Positions 19,934-29,384 of a stretch of DNA of 64,000 nt are shown here, in pieces. This DNA is from Pseudoblastomonas marina. Lineage in GTDB: Bacteria; Pseudomonadota; Alphaproteobacteria; Sphingomonadales; Sphingomonadaceae. A program made the position numbers and the translations under genes. The stretch is taken from the NCBI RefSeq assembly GCF_014641655.1, contig NZ_BMID01000001.1, positions 980,402 to 1,044,401 of the forward strand. Reading direction: 5' to 3'. The notes below the pieces were generated by a model. That model did not search any database. It had not been told where the DNA came from and saw nothing but the letters and a program-made list of their open reading frames with translations. The first letter of the stretch is position 1; every line of letters starts with the position of its first letter.

Positions 19934-21552
19934 TCGACTGGCTGCTCGATACGCTGGTCTGGACCGGGGCGCTGATCGCGCTGGTCCTGCTCGTCCGCCG
20001 CCCGGTGGCGCGCCACCTCGGCGCGCAGGCCGCTTACATGCTGTGGCTGCTGCCGTTCGCGCGGCTGTTCGTGCCCGTGATCGAACTGCCCGCCGCACTC
20101 GCCCCCGAAGTCGCCGCCGCGCCCGCGCCGATGGTTGCGATCGACCCGGTGGTGCTGATGGCGATGCAGGCGCAACCGGCGCCGCAGCCCGATGCGAGCT
20201 GGCTGTGGTTCGCGCTCGCGATCGGCGCGTGGCTGACCGGTGCCGCGGTGATGCTTGGCTGGCGCTATCTCGCCTATTTCCGGATGCGCGCGCGCCTGCT
20301 CGACGGCGCGGAGGAGAAACTCCGCATCGGTGGGGTGCGGATCGTCGAGACCGGCGAGACCGAGAGTCCGCTCGCCTTCGGGATCGTCGACAAGGTGATC
20401 GCGGTGCCGCTCGATTTCCTCGAAACCGCCGACAAGCGCACCCGCAACCTCGCGATCGCGCACGAAATGGCGCATCACGAGCGCGGCGACCTGATCGCCA
20501 ATTTCGCCGCCCAGCCACTGTTCGCGCTGCACTGGTTCAACCCGCTCGGCTGGCTCGGCTGGCGCGCGCTGCGGCGCGACCAGGAGGCCGCCTGCGACGC
20601 ACGGGTGATCTCCAATCGCGACGATGCCACCCGCGCCGCCTATGCGCAGACCATCGCGCGCTTTTCGGCCGGTCCCGATCTGGCACTGGCCGCACCGATG
20701 GCTTGCCCGGTGCTCGGGGAAAAGAGCATCATCCAGCGGTTGAGGAGCCTGTCGATGGCCGACATTTCACCCCGCCGCCGCTGGGCCGGCCGCGCCGCGC
20801 TCGCCACCGGCCTGCTCGCGCTGCCGCTGACCGCGAGCTTCACCTATGCGACCCCGAGCGTGGCGCATGATGCTTGGGCTTCGCAGGATGCGCAGGTTGA
20901 GGGTGACCGCGTGGTGATCCGCGAGGTCGATCCCGATGCCGCGCCGGTGACCGAGGAAGAGGCCGAGGAACTCGCCGAAGCGATCGAGGAACGGTCCGAG
21001 GCGATCGCCGAAGCGGCGAAGGAGCTCGAACGCGAGATGCGGGTCGTGTTCGTGCAGGACGGCAAGGTCATGTCCGAAAAGGAAATGCAGGCCCGCGCCG
21101 CATCGATGGATCGCGCCGCGGCCAGGCTCCGGGCAAAGGGCGTGAAGGATATCGAAGTCATGCTCGACCTCGGCGATGTCCGCATGGTCGACGCCGCGAA
21201 GCTCGCCGAGCTCGAAAAGCTGGGCAAGGAGATGGAGCGTCTCGAGGTGCGGGTCGAGAAGAGCCCCGAATGGCACGCCAAGATGGAGAAGCTCCAGTCT
21301 TCCGCGATGGCGATGGTCGAGGCGGAACTGCCGAGGGTGCTCGAGCTCCAGCGCGCGGTCGCCAGGGACGGCGTGATCGCCGAATGCAAGAAGGATGGCG
21401 AGGCGGTGCCCTGCTCGACGTTCGATTTCGCCAAGGTCCAGCGTGAGGCGCTCGCCGAGGCGCGCCGGGAGATCAAGGCGAACAAGGACCTGACCGAGAC
21501 CCAGCGCCAACGCGCGCTCGAAGCGCTCGACAAGGCGCTGCGCGCCGACTGA
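19930..21552 (+). CDS. BlaR1-type M56 zinc metallopeptidase sensor
   Basis: A 540-residue inner-membrane peptidase of family M56, which in BlaR1 systems cleaves the partner repressor after sensing an envelope signal. Membrane segments occupy about residues 5-21, 34-50, 90-110 and 286-306. The zinc site is HEMAH (178-182) with a downstream glutamate in EAACDARV. The penicillin-binding sensor domain of BlaR1 is missing. Instead residues 310-540 form a highly charged, probably helical region with Cys486 and Cys495 in AECKKDGEAVPCS and the end QRALEALDKAL. That end resembles the next gene's product. Confidence 0.88.
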   Translation: MIDWLLDTLVWTGALIALVLLVRRPVARHLGAQAAYMLWLLPFARLFVPVIELPAALAPEVAAAPAPMVAIDPVVLMAMQAQPAPQPDASWLWFALAIGAWLTGAAVMLGWRYLAYFRMRARLLDGAEEKLRIGGVRIVETGETESPLAFGIVDKVIAVPLDFLETADKRTRNLAIAHEMAHHERGDLIANFAAQPLFALHWFNPLGWLGWRALRRDQEAACDARVISNRDDATRAAYAQTIARFSAGPDLALAAPMACPVLGEKSIIQRLRSLSMADISPRRRWAGRAALATGLLALPLTASFTYATPSVAHDAWASQDAQVEGDRVVIREVDPDAAPVTEEEAEELAEAIEERSEAIAEAAKELEREMRVVFVQDGKVMSEKEMQARAASMDRAAARLRAKGVKDIEVMLDLGDVRMVDAAKLAELEKLGKEMERLEVRVEKSPEWHAKMEKLQSSAMAMVEAELPRVLELQRAVARDGVIAECKKDGEAVPCSTFDFAKVQREALAEARREIKANKDLTETQRQRALEALDKALRAD

Positions 21553-21578
21553 TTTCGAAGGATGGGAGGACCCGAACG

Positions 21579-22127
21579 ATGAAAACCAATGCAATGCTTG
21601 CGACGCTCGCCGCCGCGACTTGCCTCGCTTCGACGCCGCTGATGGCGCAGGAGATCGAGATCGAGGAAGACGTCTCGGTCGATCGCCGGGTGGTCGTGAT
21701 CGAAACCGACGATGCCGAGAACGGCAAGAAGGTCGAACACAAGGTGCGCGTGGTCCGCCGCGGCGCCGATGGGGCCGAAGTCGCCCGCGAACTCGACGAG
21801 ATGGAAAAAGTCGAGGTGCGGATCGTCAAGATGGGCGAGGGCGCGGACCTGTCCGAAGCCGAACTGCGAGCGCTGACCGAGGAGCGGCTCGCCGATCGCG
21901 AGATGATCGTCTTCAGCGGGCGCGAGATGGAATGCGAGCGTCAGGCCACCGGCGAAGTCCGCCTCAAGGTGTGCAGCTCCGAAGGCCGGGCGTCGGTGCT
22001 CAAGGCATTGCGCGAGGCGCGCGGTACGCTGGCGACCGAAACGTCCCTCGGCGACGATGCCAAGGCGCGCGCGCTGGCTGCGCTCGATCGCCGGATCGTC
22101 GAGCTGGAAACCGCGACCGAAGACTGA
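21579..22127 (+). CDS. Secreted partner of the M56 peptidase
   Basis: A 182-residue exported protein with a signal peptide ending LMAQ (cleavage near residue 23), then an acidic, beta-prone middle. The C-terminal part carries Cys119 and Cys132 (MECERQATGEVRLKVCSS) and ends KARALAALDRRI, which parallels the two-cysteine end of the preceding M56 protein. No named family is recognised. It starts 26 bases after the M56 stop with GGGAGGA upstream, so it is the third gene of the operon and may modulate the sensor from the periplasm. Confidence 0.72.
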   Translation: MKTNAMLATLAAATCLASTPLMAQEIEIEEDVSVDRRVVVIETDDAENGKKVEHKVRVVRRGADGAEVARELDEMEKVEVRIVKMGEGADLSEAELRALTEERLADREMIVFSGREMECERQATGEVRLKVCSSEGRASVLKALREARGTLATETSLGDDAKARALAALDRRIVELETATED

Positions 22128-22220
22128 GTGTCGCGCGGACCCGATTGGGTCGCGCTTTCCCCAACACGGTCCGCGCCCGCGCCATCAGTCCCGGCCCGGG
22201 CGAACGGACAGGCGCGATCC

Positions 22221-22250
22221 GGGCGGGTGCGATCTCCAGCGCACCCGCCC
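22221..22250. terminator. Hairpin between convergent genes
   Basis: A perfect 11-base-pair stem (GGGCGGGTGCG, eight-base loop, CGCACCCGCCC) lies in the 137-base gap between the secreted-protein gene and the convergent lipoprotein gene. It is a likely two-way terminator, although no T-run follows on either strand. Confidence 0.6.
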
Positions 22251-22264
22251 CTCGCGCATCCAGC

Positions 22265-22597
22265 TCAGCCGCAGCGCACTTCGAGGATGGTGCGGTCGTC
22301 TTCGAGCAGCAGGTTGAGGCGGGTGCCGACGAAATTGGTCGCCACCGCGGGGGCGCCTTCCTTGTAGGCGCGCGTGTTGGGATTGGTTTCCTGGATTTCG
22401 TAGAGCTTTTCGTCGGTCAGCATCGTCCCGACGAGGTCCTGGAACTGGTCGGCGTTGCAATCGGCGTCGGTGACGGTCTCGGGCGTGAGTTCGGGCGCCT
22501 CCTCGACCGGTTCGGGCGCGGGCTCCGCGGTTTCGGAGCAGGCGGTCATGGCGAGTGCGGCTGCAGGGATCGCGGCGAGCGCGAAAACGAATTTCAT
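22265..22597 (-). CDS. I78-type peptidase inhibitor lipoprotein
   Basis: A 110-residue predicted lipoprotein: lipobox AMTAC (Cys about residue 20), a Pro/Glu-rich linker, then a domain with DADCNADQFQDLVG and TRLNLLLEDDRTILEVRCG. These match the peptidase inhibitor I78 family (PF11720), small proteins that block serine proteases. A cysteine pair brackets the domain. The gene stands alone, convergent with the M56 operon and downstream of miaA's end. Confidence 0.8.
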   Translation of the reverse strand: MKFVFALAAIPAAALAMTACSETAEPAPEPVEEAPELTPETVTDADCNADQFQDLVGTMLTDEKLYEIQETNPNTRAYKEGAPAVATNFVGTRLNLLLEDDRTILEVRCG

Positions 22598-22667
22598 GTA
22601 TTTTCCCTCCCGTTTGGAAGCGGCGAAACTGCCGCGCCGGCGGGGCGGTGTAAAGGTGCTTAATCCT

Positions 22668-23618
22668 TTATCCCAGTATCGCGTCGGCCCACGGTCCGAC
22701 GTCCGGCGGGACGGCCCCGCGCGGCCAGCCGGCAGGGGGCTGGTTGCGGAACCAGGTGTATTGCCGCTTGGCATATTGCCGCGTCGCGGTCGCGCCGGCC
22801 GCGATCGCCTCCTCGCGTGAGAATTCTTCGCGCAGCAGCGCCGCGATCTCGGGCACGCCGATCGCACGCATGACGGGGAGGGCGGGATCGAGACCGCGCG
22901 CGAGCAGCGCCTCGACCTCTTCGATCGCGCCCCCGTCGAGCATCAGCTCGAAACGGCGCTCGCAGCGCTCGTAGAGCCAGTCGCGATCGGGGAGCAGTAC
23001 GAGCGGATGGAGCGCGATATCCGCCGCGATCCCGCCGGCCTTTTCATGCTGCCAGTCGGACAGCGGGCGCCCGGTCGAGCGCACGACCTCGAGCGCGCGC
23101 AGCGTCCGCGTGCGATCCGCCGGGGCGAGCCGCGCGGCGGCGGCGGGATCCTCGGCCTCGAGCGCGGTGCGCGCCTCGTCCTGCGGCAGATCGCGCACCT
23201 CGACGCGGATCGCGGGGTCGATCTCGGGCACCGGGGCGATCCCGTCGAGCAGGGTGCGCATGTAAAGCCCGGTCCCGCCGACGAGGATCGGCACCTGCCC
23301 GGCGAGATGCGCGTTCTCGATCTCGCGCCGCGCCGCATTGGCCCAATCGGCGGCGGAGCAGGCGTCGGCCCCGTCCCATGCACCGAACAACCGGTGCGGC
23401 ACACCGTCCATTTCCGCCTCGGTCGGGCGCGCGCTCAGGACGGCGAGGTCGCGATAGACCTGGGCGCTGTCGGCATTGATCACCACGCCCGGCGTGCCGC
23501 GTGCCGCGAGCGCCTGTGCGAGCGCGACCCCGAGCGCGGTCTTGCCGCTGGCGGTCGGCCCTGCGATGAGCGCCAGCGGTGGTTTCCCGCTTTTCCAAGG
23601 AGTCTCGCGCTTGCTCAT
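22668..23618 (-). CDS. miaA: tRNA dimethylallyltransferase
   Basis: MiaA adds a dimethylallyl group to A37 of tRNAs reading codons that begin with U. The 316-residue product has the P-loop GPTASGKT, the substrate segment [19 protein letters not shown], the family pattern [15 protein letters not shown] and the C-terminal [14 protein letters not shown]. Only the ATG at 23618 gives the full P-loop region. This start overlaps the start of the divergent serB by eight bases. Confidence 0.95.
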   Translation of the reverse strand: MSKRETPWKSGKPPLALIAGPTASGKTALGVALAQALAARGTPGVVINADSAQVYRDLAVLSARPTEAEMDGVPHRLFGAWDGADACSAADWANAARREIENAHLAGQVPILVGGTGLYMRTLLDGIAPVPEIDPAIRVEVRDLPQDEARTALEAEDPAAAARLAPADRTRTLRALEVVRSTGRPLSDWQHEKAGGIAADIALHPLVLLPDRDWLYERCERRFELMLDGGAIEEVEALLARGLDPALPVMRAIGVPEIAALLREEFSREEAIAAGATATRQYAKRQYTWFRNQPPAGWPRGAVPPDVGPWADAILG

Positions 23619-24504
23619 CGCCCGCCTGATAGCAGAACCGGCCACACTGGAGGCAAGCCTCGAAGGCGCGCTATCCGCGCTCGCGGCCTGCGACATGCCC
23701 GTCGCCAACGCGCATATGCTCGAACATTGCGGCGAGGTGCTCGAACTCGAACTGCCGCATGGCGAGGCGGCGGATCTGCGCCGCGTGCTCGACGCGCAAT
23801 TCGGTCCTTGCGACCTGCTCGTTTCCGACCGCGCGATCGCGGTCCCGCGGCTGTTCGTCTCGGACATGGATTCGACCATGATCGGGCAGGAATGCATCGA
23901 CGAGCTGGCCGATTTTGCCGGGCTCAAGGACAAGGTCGCGGCGATCACCGAGCGCGCGATGCAGGGCGAGCTCGATTTCGAGGCGGCGCTGCGTGAACGC
24001 GTCGCGCTGCTCGAAGGGCTGTCTGAGGACGCGATCGGGCAGTGCCTGGCCGAGCGGATCCATCCCACGCCCGGCGCGCGCGCACTGGTCGCGACGCTCG
24101 CCCAGAAGGGGTGCCGCTCGGTGCTCGTCACCGGGGGTTTCCACGATTTTGCCGACCGGGTGGCCGAGCAGCTCGGATTCGATCGCGTGGTCGGCAACCG
24201 GCTCGCCACTCGCGACGGGAGGCTGACCGGCGGGTTGCTCGGCGCGATCAGCGATTCCTCGACCAAGGCGCGTACGCTGGCCGAGGAAGCCGCCGCGCTC
24301 GGCGAGGGCGGGATCACGCTGGCGATGGGCGATGGGGCGAACGACGCGCCGATGCTGCGCGAGGCGAGCTACGGCATTGCCTTCCGCGCCAAGCCCGCCG
24401 CGCGCGATGCCGCCGACGGCTGGATCGAGAGCCGCGACCTGACCGCCATGCTCCGGCTGCTCGGCATTCCCGAGCGCGAATGGTCGGCGGGGAAGGGCGG
24501 CTGA
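23611..24504 (+). CDS. serB: Phosphoserine phosphatase
   Basis: SerB releases serine from phosphoserine in the last step of serine synthesis. The 297-residue protein has an N-terminal ACT-like region and a HAD phosphatase domain: nucleophile motif [11 protein letters not shown], motif II LVTGGF, and [10 protein letters not shown]. The TTG at 23611 follows an AAGGAG site by eight bases and is preferred; the next Met is at 23695. The TTG reading frame begins within the first codons of divergent miaA, so each promoter must lie inside the other gene. Confidence 0.93.
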   Translation: MLIARLIAEPATLEASLEGALSALAACDMPVANAHMLEHCGEVLELELPHGEAADLRRVLDAQFGPCDLLVSDRAIAVPRLFVSDMDSTMIGQECIDELADFAGLKDKVAAITERAMQGELDFEAALRERVALLEGLSEDAIGQCLAERIHPTPGARALVATLAQKGCRSVLVTGGFHDFADRVAEQLGFDRVVGNRLATRDGRLTGGLLGAISDSSTKARTLAEEAAALGEGGITLAMGDGANDAPMLREASYGIAFRAKPAARDAADGWIESRDLTAMLRLLGIPEREWSAGKGG

Positions 24505-24545
24505 ACGCGAAGGGGGCTTGGAACCGATCCGCATTTGGATTATAT

Positions 24546-24559
24546 TTACACTTGTGTAA
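24546..24559. promoter_or_regulatory. Palindrome upstream of the COQ4 gene
   Basis: TTACAC-TT-GTGTAA is an inverted repeat with perfect six-base arms, within an AT-rich patch that stands out from the flanks. It lies 17 bases before the ATG of the COQ4-like gene. The form suits a TetR-type repressor, but no regulator gene is adjacent. Confidence 0.5.
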
Positions 24560-24576
24560 GTAAGAGCGTGACGACC

Positions 24577-25446
24577 ATGACCGACCAGACCACCCTTCCT
24601 CCCCTCGTCGCCCCGGGCTCGACCGGTACCGCCGAAGCCGCGCCCGACGGCACGCTGTTTCGCCATCCCGCGCGGCAGAAACCGCGCATGCGCCCGCTCA
24701 AAGCGTTCGGCCATTTCCGCCAGCTGCTGAAGGATAAGGAAGACACCAGCCAGGTCTTCCATATCTTCGAATCGCTGCCGAGCCGCGACTTCGTGCCGAT
24801 GGCACGCAGCCTCGCGCTGAGCGAGCAGGGCGAACGCCTCCGCGCGACCGAGCCGTACCTGCCCGACGTGCTCGACGATCACGATACGTTGCGCAAATTG
24901 CCGAAGGGCACGGTCGCGCACGCCTATTGCGATTTCATGGAAGCCGAAGGGCTGAGCGCCGCGGGCCTCGTCGAGGAGCACAACCGCTTCTTCGGTGACC
25001 GCCCGAAATATGGCGACCTGATCGAATGGTACGCCTCGCGTCGCCGCGATACGCACGACCTGCTGCACGTCCTCACCGGCTTCGGTCGCGACCCGCTCGG
25101 CGAACAATGCGTCCTCGCCTTCACCCACGGCCAGAATGGCGGCCTCGGGAATCTCTTCATCGCCTATCTCGGCGCGCTGCACATTGCGCGTACCGCGCCC
25201 GAGACCCGCGGGCGCAAGGCGCCGGTGATCAAGGCGGTCCGCCAGGCGCAGAAGCTCGGCAAGGGGGCGCCGCGCGTCACCGATATCTCGATCCGAGAGT
25301 TACTTGCCATGCCGCTCGACGAGGCCAAGGCAATGCTCAAGATCCCGACCGGGCCGACGCTCTACGAGGAATGCCATCGCATCTGGCGCGAGAACGGGAT
25401 CGATCCGTACAGCCTGATTACCGACCAGCAGGCCGTCGCAGCTTAA
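24577..25446 (+). CDS. COQ4-family ubiquinone biosynthesis protein
   Basis: A 289-residue member of the COQ4 family, which supports ubiquinone synthesis in mitochondria and many Alphaproteobacteria. The diagnostic metal motif HDxxH-x11-E is complete (HDLLH, then Glu in PLGEQ). Other family segments include RPLKAFGHFRQLLKDKEDT. The N-terminal 35 residues are low in complexity and look disordered. ATG 24577 is chosen; a GTG at 24568 is possible. An upstream palindrome suggests that a repressor controls it. Confidence 0.9.
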   Translation: MTDQTTLPPLVAPGSTGTAEAAPDGTLFRHPARQKPRMRPLKAFGHFRQLLKDKEDTSQVFHIFESLPSRDFVPMARSLALSEQGERLRATEPYLPDVLDDHDTLRKLPKGTVAHAYCDFMEAEGLSAAGLVEEHNRFFGDRPKYGDLIEWYASRRRDTHDLLHVLTGFGRDPLGEQCVLAFTHGQNGGLGNLFIAYLGALHIARTAPETRGRKAPVIKAVRQAQKLGKGAPRVTDISIRELLAMPLDEAKAMLKIPTGPTLYEECHRIWRENGIDPYSLITDQQAVAA

Positions 25447-25458
25447 CTTGTCAGTCGG

Positions 25459-25497
25459 GCTGGTGCCTAGGTCTGGCGGATGCCAGGCCGCACCAGC
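25459..25497. terminator. Nested hairpin between convergent genes
   Basis: Outer arms GCTGGTG/CACCAGC enclose an inner CTGGC-ggat-GCCAG hairpin in the 69-base gap between the convergent COQ4 and nitroreductase genes. It is a plausible transcription end for either strand; there is no T-run. Confidence 0.4.
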
Positions 25498-25515
25498 GTC
25501 AGCCGGAAAATTCCC

Positions 25516-26202
25516 CTAGATCCAGCTCGCGATCTGCTCGAGCGGCTTCTTCTTCAGCGCGTGTCCGGGCACCGTCGCATCGTCGGACGGATGCCCGACG
25601 ACCACGATCATCAGCGGCTTTTCCCATTCGGGGCGGCGGCAGATCTCGCGCAAGAAGCCCATCGGAGAGGGGGTGTGGGTCAGCGTCGCCAGCCCGGCCT
25701 CGTGCAGCGTCGAAATCAGCATCCCGCAGGCAATCCCGACGCTTTCGTTGACGTAGTAGTTCTGCGTCTTGCCGTCTTCCTCGATCCCGCCCTTGCGTTG
25801 TGCGAAGCAGACGACGAGCCACGGCGCGGTTTCGAGGAACGGTTTGTGCTCGTCGGTCCCGATCGGGTCGAGCGCGCCGAGCCATTCCTCGCTAGCCTTG
25901 GGCTTGTCTCCGTCGGCGCCGTAGAAGCGGCGTTCCTCGGCCTCGGCCGCTTCGCGGATCGCGCGCTTGGTCTCGGGCGAGGAAATCGCGACGAAATGCC
26001 ACGGCTGGTGGTTGGCGCCGTTGGGCGCGGTCCCTGCCGCGCGGATCGCGTATTCGATCACCTCACGGGGGACCGGCGCAGTGGTGAAAGCGCGGCACGA
26101 TCGGCGGGTCTTCAATCGATCGAGCGCCGCCTTCGCCCGCGCCACCCTTTCCTCGTCCGAAAACTCGGGCAGGGCAGGGTAGGGATGATGCTTTTCGCTC
26201 AT
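25516..26202 (-). CDS. Nitroreductase-fold flavoprotein, iodotyrosine deiodinase-like
   Basis: A 228-residue FMN protein of the nitroreductase superfamily. The FMN-phosphate region is RRSCRAFT and [15 protein letters not shown]. The mid region aligns with iodotyrosine deiodinase: the substrate-lid triad Glu-x3-Tyr and Lys is present as Glu90, Tyr94 and Lys120, with a five-residue insertion compared with the animal spacing. The C-terminal [19 protein letters not shown] and KKPLEQI also match that subfamily. Reductive dehalogenation of halotyrosines is therefore possible. Its start overlaps the DUF3052 stop by four bases. Confidence 0.82.
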   Translation of the reverse strand: MSEKHHPYPALPEFSDEERVARAKAALDRLKTRRSCRAFTTAPVPREVIEYAIRAAGTAPNGANHQPWHFVAISSPETKRAIREAAEAEERRFYGADGDKPKASEEWLGALDPIGTDEHKPFLETAPWLVVCFAQRKGGIEEDGKTQNYYVNESVGIACGMLISTLHEAGLATLTHTPSPMGFLREICRRPEWEKPLMIVVVGHPSDDATVPGHALKKKPLEQIASWI

Positions 26203-26606
26203 CTCAACTCCTTGCGGATCACGAGCTTGAGCCCCGACCAGGTCTCGTCGACCGCGCATTTCTTGGTGTCGACGAAGCCGAGCGCGAGCCCGGCGGCGCG
26301 GACCTCGTGCTCGCCGATTTCGGTCTCGACGCCCGAGGCCTGCTTGGGCCAGCTGACCCAGACCTGCCCATCGGGCGCGAGCACGTCGCGCAGCGTTTCG
26401 AGCCGGTTTGCGAGCGTCTCGGCCGTGGTTACGAAGATATGCGCGGCATCGAGCCCCTCGCAGGGTTCGCCGACGAAATGGAGCGAGAGTGCGTATTCGC
26501 CGATCTCGTCCTGAACGTTCTCGGGCATCCGGTCGAACCAGCAGGTCTGCCCGTCGCGCAGGTTGAGCTTCTTCGCCAGCGGTGTTTCCGAATATCCCGC
26601 CGGCAT
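26199..26606 (-). CDS. DUF3052-family protein
   Basis: A 135-residue cytoplasmic protein. The start MPAGYSETPLAKKLNL and the segment VWVSWPKQASGV are typical of DUF3052, a family of unknown function found in many bacteria. It lies five bases after the purL stop and overlaps the deiodinase-like gene by four bases, so purL-DUF3052-flavoprotein form one transcriptional run. Confidence 0.8.
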   Translation of the reverse strand: MPAGYSETPLAKKLNLRDGQTCWFDRMPENVQDEIGEYALSLHFVGEPCEGLDAAHIFVTTAETLANRLETLRDVLAPDGQVWVSWPKQASGVETEIGEHEVRAAGLALGFVDTKKCAVDETWSGLKLVIRKELR

Positions 26607-26611
26607 CTCGC

Positions 26612-28876
26612 TCAGGCCTCCATCCAGTCGCGGAAGAAGCTGCGATGGGCTTCGCGCAGATCTTCGAGCGAGGCGCCGAGCAGGCTGTCGCCACCGACAG
26701 TGCCGATGCGGTGGAAGCCGACCCACTCGGCCTCGTCGGTCTCGGGACCCTCGGCGACGAGCCGGTTGAACGCATCGACCTTGTCCGCCGGAACGGTGAT
26801 CACGTAGCGCGCCTGGTCCTCGCCGAACCACCACTGCGCGGGCGTATAATCGTCGCTCGCGCGGACGTCGGCACCGCGATTGCCGCCCAGCGCCATCTCG
26901 GCGAGCGCGACCGCGAGGCCGCCGTCGGAAATGTCGTGGACCGCGTTGACCACGCCTTCCTCGATCAGGCGGCGCACGATCTGGCCCGCGCCGCGTTCGG
27001 CGGCGAGGTCGACCGGCGGCGCGCGACCTTCGTCGCGGCCATGCACCACCGACAGCCACAGCGACTTGCCCAGATGCGAGCGGGTCGGATCGGGGCGCGA
27101 CCAGAATTCGGGGGCGACGAGGTAGATCGCGTCGCCTTCGGATTTGAACGGCATGGTCGCCATCGCGTCGTAATCCGCGATGATGCCGACCCCGCCGATC
27201 GCCGGGGTGGGCAGGATCGCCGAACCGCCGCCGGTCGCCTTGCTCTCGTTGTAGAGCGAGACGTTGCCGCTCACGATCGGGAAATCGAGCGCGCGGCAGG
27301 CATCGCCCATGCCTTCGAGCGCGTGGACGAACTGCGCCATGATCTCGGGCCGCTGGGGATTGGCGAAATTGAGGCAATTGGTCACCGCCAGCGGGCGCGC
27401 GCCGACCGCGCAGAGGTTGCGATAGGCCTCGGCGATCGCCTGCTTGCCGCCCTCGTAGGGATCGGCATGGACGTAGCGGGGGGTGCAATCGGTGCTGATC
27501 GCGAGCGCCTTCTTCGTGCCGTGGACGCGCACCACGCCGGCATCGCCGCCGGTCTGGAGCGTGTCGGCACCGACCTGGCTGTCATACTGTTCCGAAATCC
27601 AGCGCTTGCTGGCGAGGTTGGGCGAGGCGAGCAGCTTGAGCAGGTCGCCGCGCACGTCGTCGCTGTCGGGACGGTTCGCCATCGGCTTGATCCCCGCCCA
27701 TTCGGTGTATTCGGCGCGGCTCAGATAGGGGCGGTCGTATTCGGGCGCATCGGCGGCGAGCGGACCGAGCGGGATGTCGCAGACGACTTCGCCGCCGAAT
27801 TCGAGAACCATGTGCTGGGTATCGGTGACCTCGCCGATCACCGCGAAATCGAGTTCCCACTTCTCGAAGATCTTGGCCGCCATCTCTTCCTTGCCGGGCT
27901 TCAGGACCATGAGCATGCGCTCCTGGCTCTCGCTCAGCATCATCTCGTAGGGGGTCATACCCTCTTCGCGGCAGGGAACCTGGTCCATGTCGAGCCGGAT
28001 GCCGGCCTTGCCGTTGGTCGCCATCTCGACGGAGGAGGAGGTCAGGCCCGCCGCGCCCATGTCCTGGATCGCGACAATCGCGTCGGTCGCCATCAGTTCG
28101 AGGCAGGCCTCGATCAGCAACTTTTCGGTGAACGGGTCGCCGACCTGCACGGTGGGGCGCTTGGCCTCGGCGTCTTCCTCGAAATCGGTCGAGGCCATGG
28201 TCGCGCCGTGGATCCCGTCGCGCCCGGTCTTCGATCCGACATAGACGATCGGATTGCCGACCCCGGTGGCGGCCGAATAGAAGATCTTGTCGGCATCGGC
28301 GACGCCCACCGTCATCGCGTTGACGAGGATGTTGCCGTCGTAGGCGGGGTGGAAATTGGTCTCGCCCGCGACGGTCGGCACGCCGACGCAATTGCCGTAC
28401 CCGCCGATTCCCGCGACCACGCCCTGGACGAGGTGCTTCATCTTGGGGTGGTCGGGCCGCCCGAAGCGCAGCGCGTTGGCGTTGGCCACCGGGCGCGCGC
28501 CCATGGTGAAGACATCGCGCAGGATCCCGCCGACGCCGGTCGCCGCGCCCTGGTAGGGTTCGATGTAGGACGGGTGGTTGTGGCTCTCCATCTTGAAGAT
28601 CGCCGCCTGGCCGTCGCCGATATCGATCACGCCGGCGTTCTCGCCCGGGCCGCAGATCACCCATTCCGCCTCGGTCGGCAGTTTCTTCAGGTGCAGGCGG
28701 CTGCTCTTGTAAGAGCAGTGCTCGGACCACATGACCGAGAAGATGCCCAGTTCCACGAGGTTGGGCTCGCGCCCGAGCGCGTGGAGCACGCGCTCGTATT
28801 CTTCGGGGCTGAGCCCGTGCTGGGCGACGATTTCGTCGGTGATCTTCGGGGTGATGGTGTCGGCGGTGTTTGGCAT
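26612..28876 (-). CDS. purL: Phosphoribosylformylglycinamidine synthase subunit PurL
   Basis: PurL is the synthetase subunit that converts FGAR to FGAM in purine synthesis, working with separate PurS and PurQ subunits. The 754-residue protein shows [11 protein letters not shown] near the start, the ATP-binding and structural repeats ([18 protein letters not shown]), [12 protein letters not shown] and the C-terminal [16 protein letters not shown]. Length fits the small, gram-positive-like PurL rather than the large fused form. ATG 28876 is the standard N-terminus. purF is about 9 kb away in the window. Confidence 0.96.
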   Translation of the reverse strand: MPNTADTITPKITDEIVAQHGLSPEEYERVLHALGREPNLVELGIFSVMWSEHCSYKSSRLHLKKLPTEAEWVICGPGENAGVIDIGDGQAAIFKMESHNHPSYIEPYQGAATGVGGILRDVFTMGARPVANANALRFGRPDHPKMKHLVQGVVAGIGGYGNCVGVPTVAGETNFHPAYDGNILVNAMTVGVADADKIFYSAATGVGNPIVYVGSKTGRDGIHGATMASTDFEEDAEAKRPTVQVGDPFTEKLLIEACLELMATDAIVAIQDMGAAGLTSSSVEMATNGKAGIRLDMDQVPCREEGMTPYEMMLSESQERMLMVLKPGKEEMAAKIFEKWELDFAVIGEVTDTQHMVLEFGGEVVCDIPLGPLAADAPEYDRPYLSRAEYTEWAGIKPMANRPDSDDVRGDLLKLLASPNLASKRWISEQYDSQVGADTLQTGGDAGVVRVHGTKKALAISTDCTPRYVHADPYEGGKQAIAEAYRNLCAVGARPLAVTNCLNFANPQRPEIMAQFVHALEGMGDACRALDFPIVSGNVSLYNESKATGGGSAILPTPAIGGVGIIADYDAMATMPFKSEGDAIYLVAPEFWSRPDPTRSHLGKSLWLSVVHGRDEGRAPPVDLAAERGAGQIVRRLIEEGVVNAVHDISDGGLAVALAEMALGGNRGADVRASDDYTPAQWWFGEDQARYVITVPADKVDAFNRLVAEGPETDEAEWVGFHRIGTVGGDSLLGASLEDLREAHRSFFRDWMEA

Positions 28877-28916
28877 GCGCCGCGCCTTAATACCGCGCGC
28901 GCGATCTGTCACCGCC

Positions 28917-29372
28917 CTAGCGCGCGAGGATGGGGAACAATTCCTCGACCAGCAGCGCCACCCAGATCAATCCGACCACCAGCGGCACCCCATGGCTGAG
29001 CACCGGAAGCAGGTTGCGGTAAAACCCGCGCTCCTCGGAGGATCTCCGGCAGTATTCGGCATAATCGGGCAGGCATTTCTTCATCCGCCGCTTCGCATCC
29101 TCGAGGTCGCCCGCCTGCCGGATATTGATCAGCAGCCAGAACACCGTGAGCACCACGCCGCAGGCGCTGATCGCGACCAGCGTCCAGCGCGAAACGTCGG
29201 CGATCGCGGTGGCGTAGAACACCAGCAGCATGGCCTGCGCGAGAAGGAAGAAATTGAGCCGCTCGTTGAAAACGTTCTCCTCGTGCAGCGCGTGGCTCCA
29301 CGAACGTTCGCACTCGGCGGGCGTGAAGTCGGACGGCGGGGTGTAATCGACGGGTTTCTTCTCGCTCGCCAT
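28917..29372 (-). CDS. Hypothetical three-span membrane protein
   Basis: A 151-residue protein with a polar N-terminus, hydrophobic segments at about residues 41-61, 65-84 and 124-145, and a charged loop containing [22 protein letters not shown]. No family recognised. It lies 12 bases downstream of another membrane protein and 40 bases before the purL start on the same strand, so it could be co-transcribed with either. Confidence 0.65.
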   Translation of the reverse strand: MASEKKPVDYTPPSDFTPAECERSWSHALHEENVFNERLNFFLLAQAMLLVFYATAIADVSRWTLVAISACGVVLTVFWLLINIRQAGDLEDAKRRMKKCLPDYAEYCRRSSEERGFYRNLLPVLSHGVPLVVGLIWVALLVEELFPILAR

Positions 29373-29384
29373 CGCGTCCCCCCC

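Noticed and set aside
26582..28999. Long open frame opposite purL (about 805 codons)
   Set aside because: It is the antisense shadow of the secure purL gene, with His/Asp/Arg-rich composition caused by high-GC third positions.
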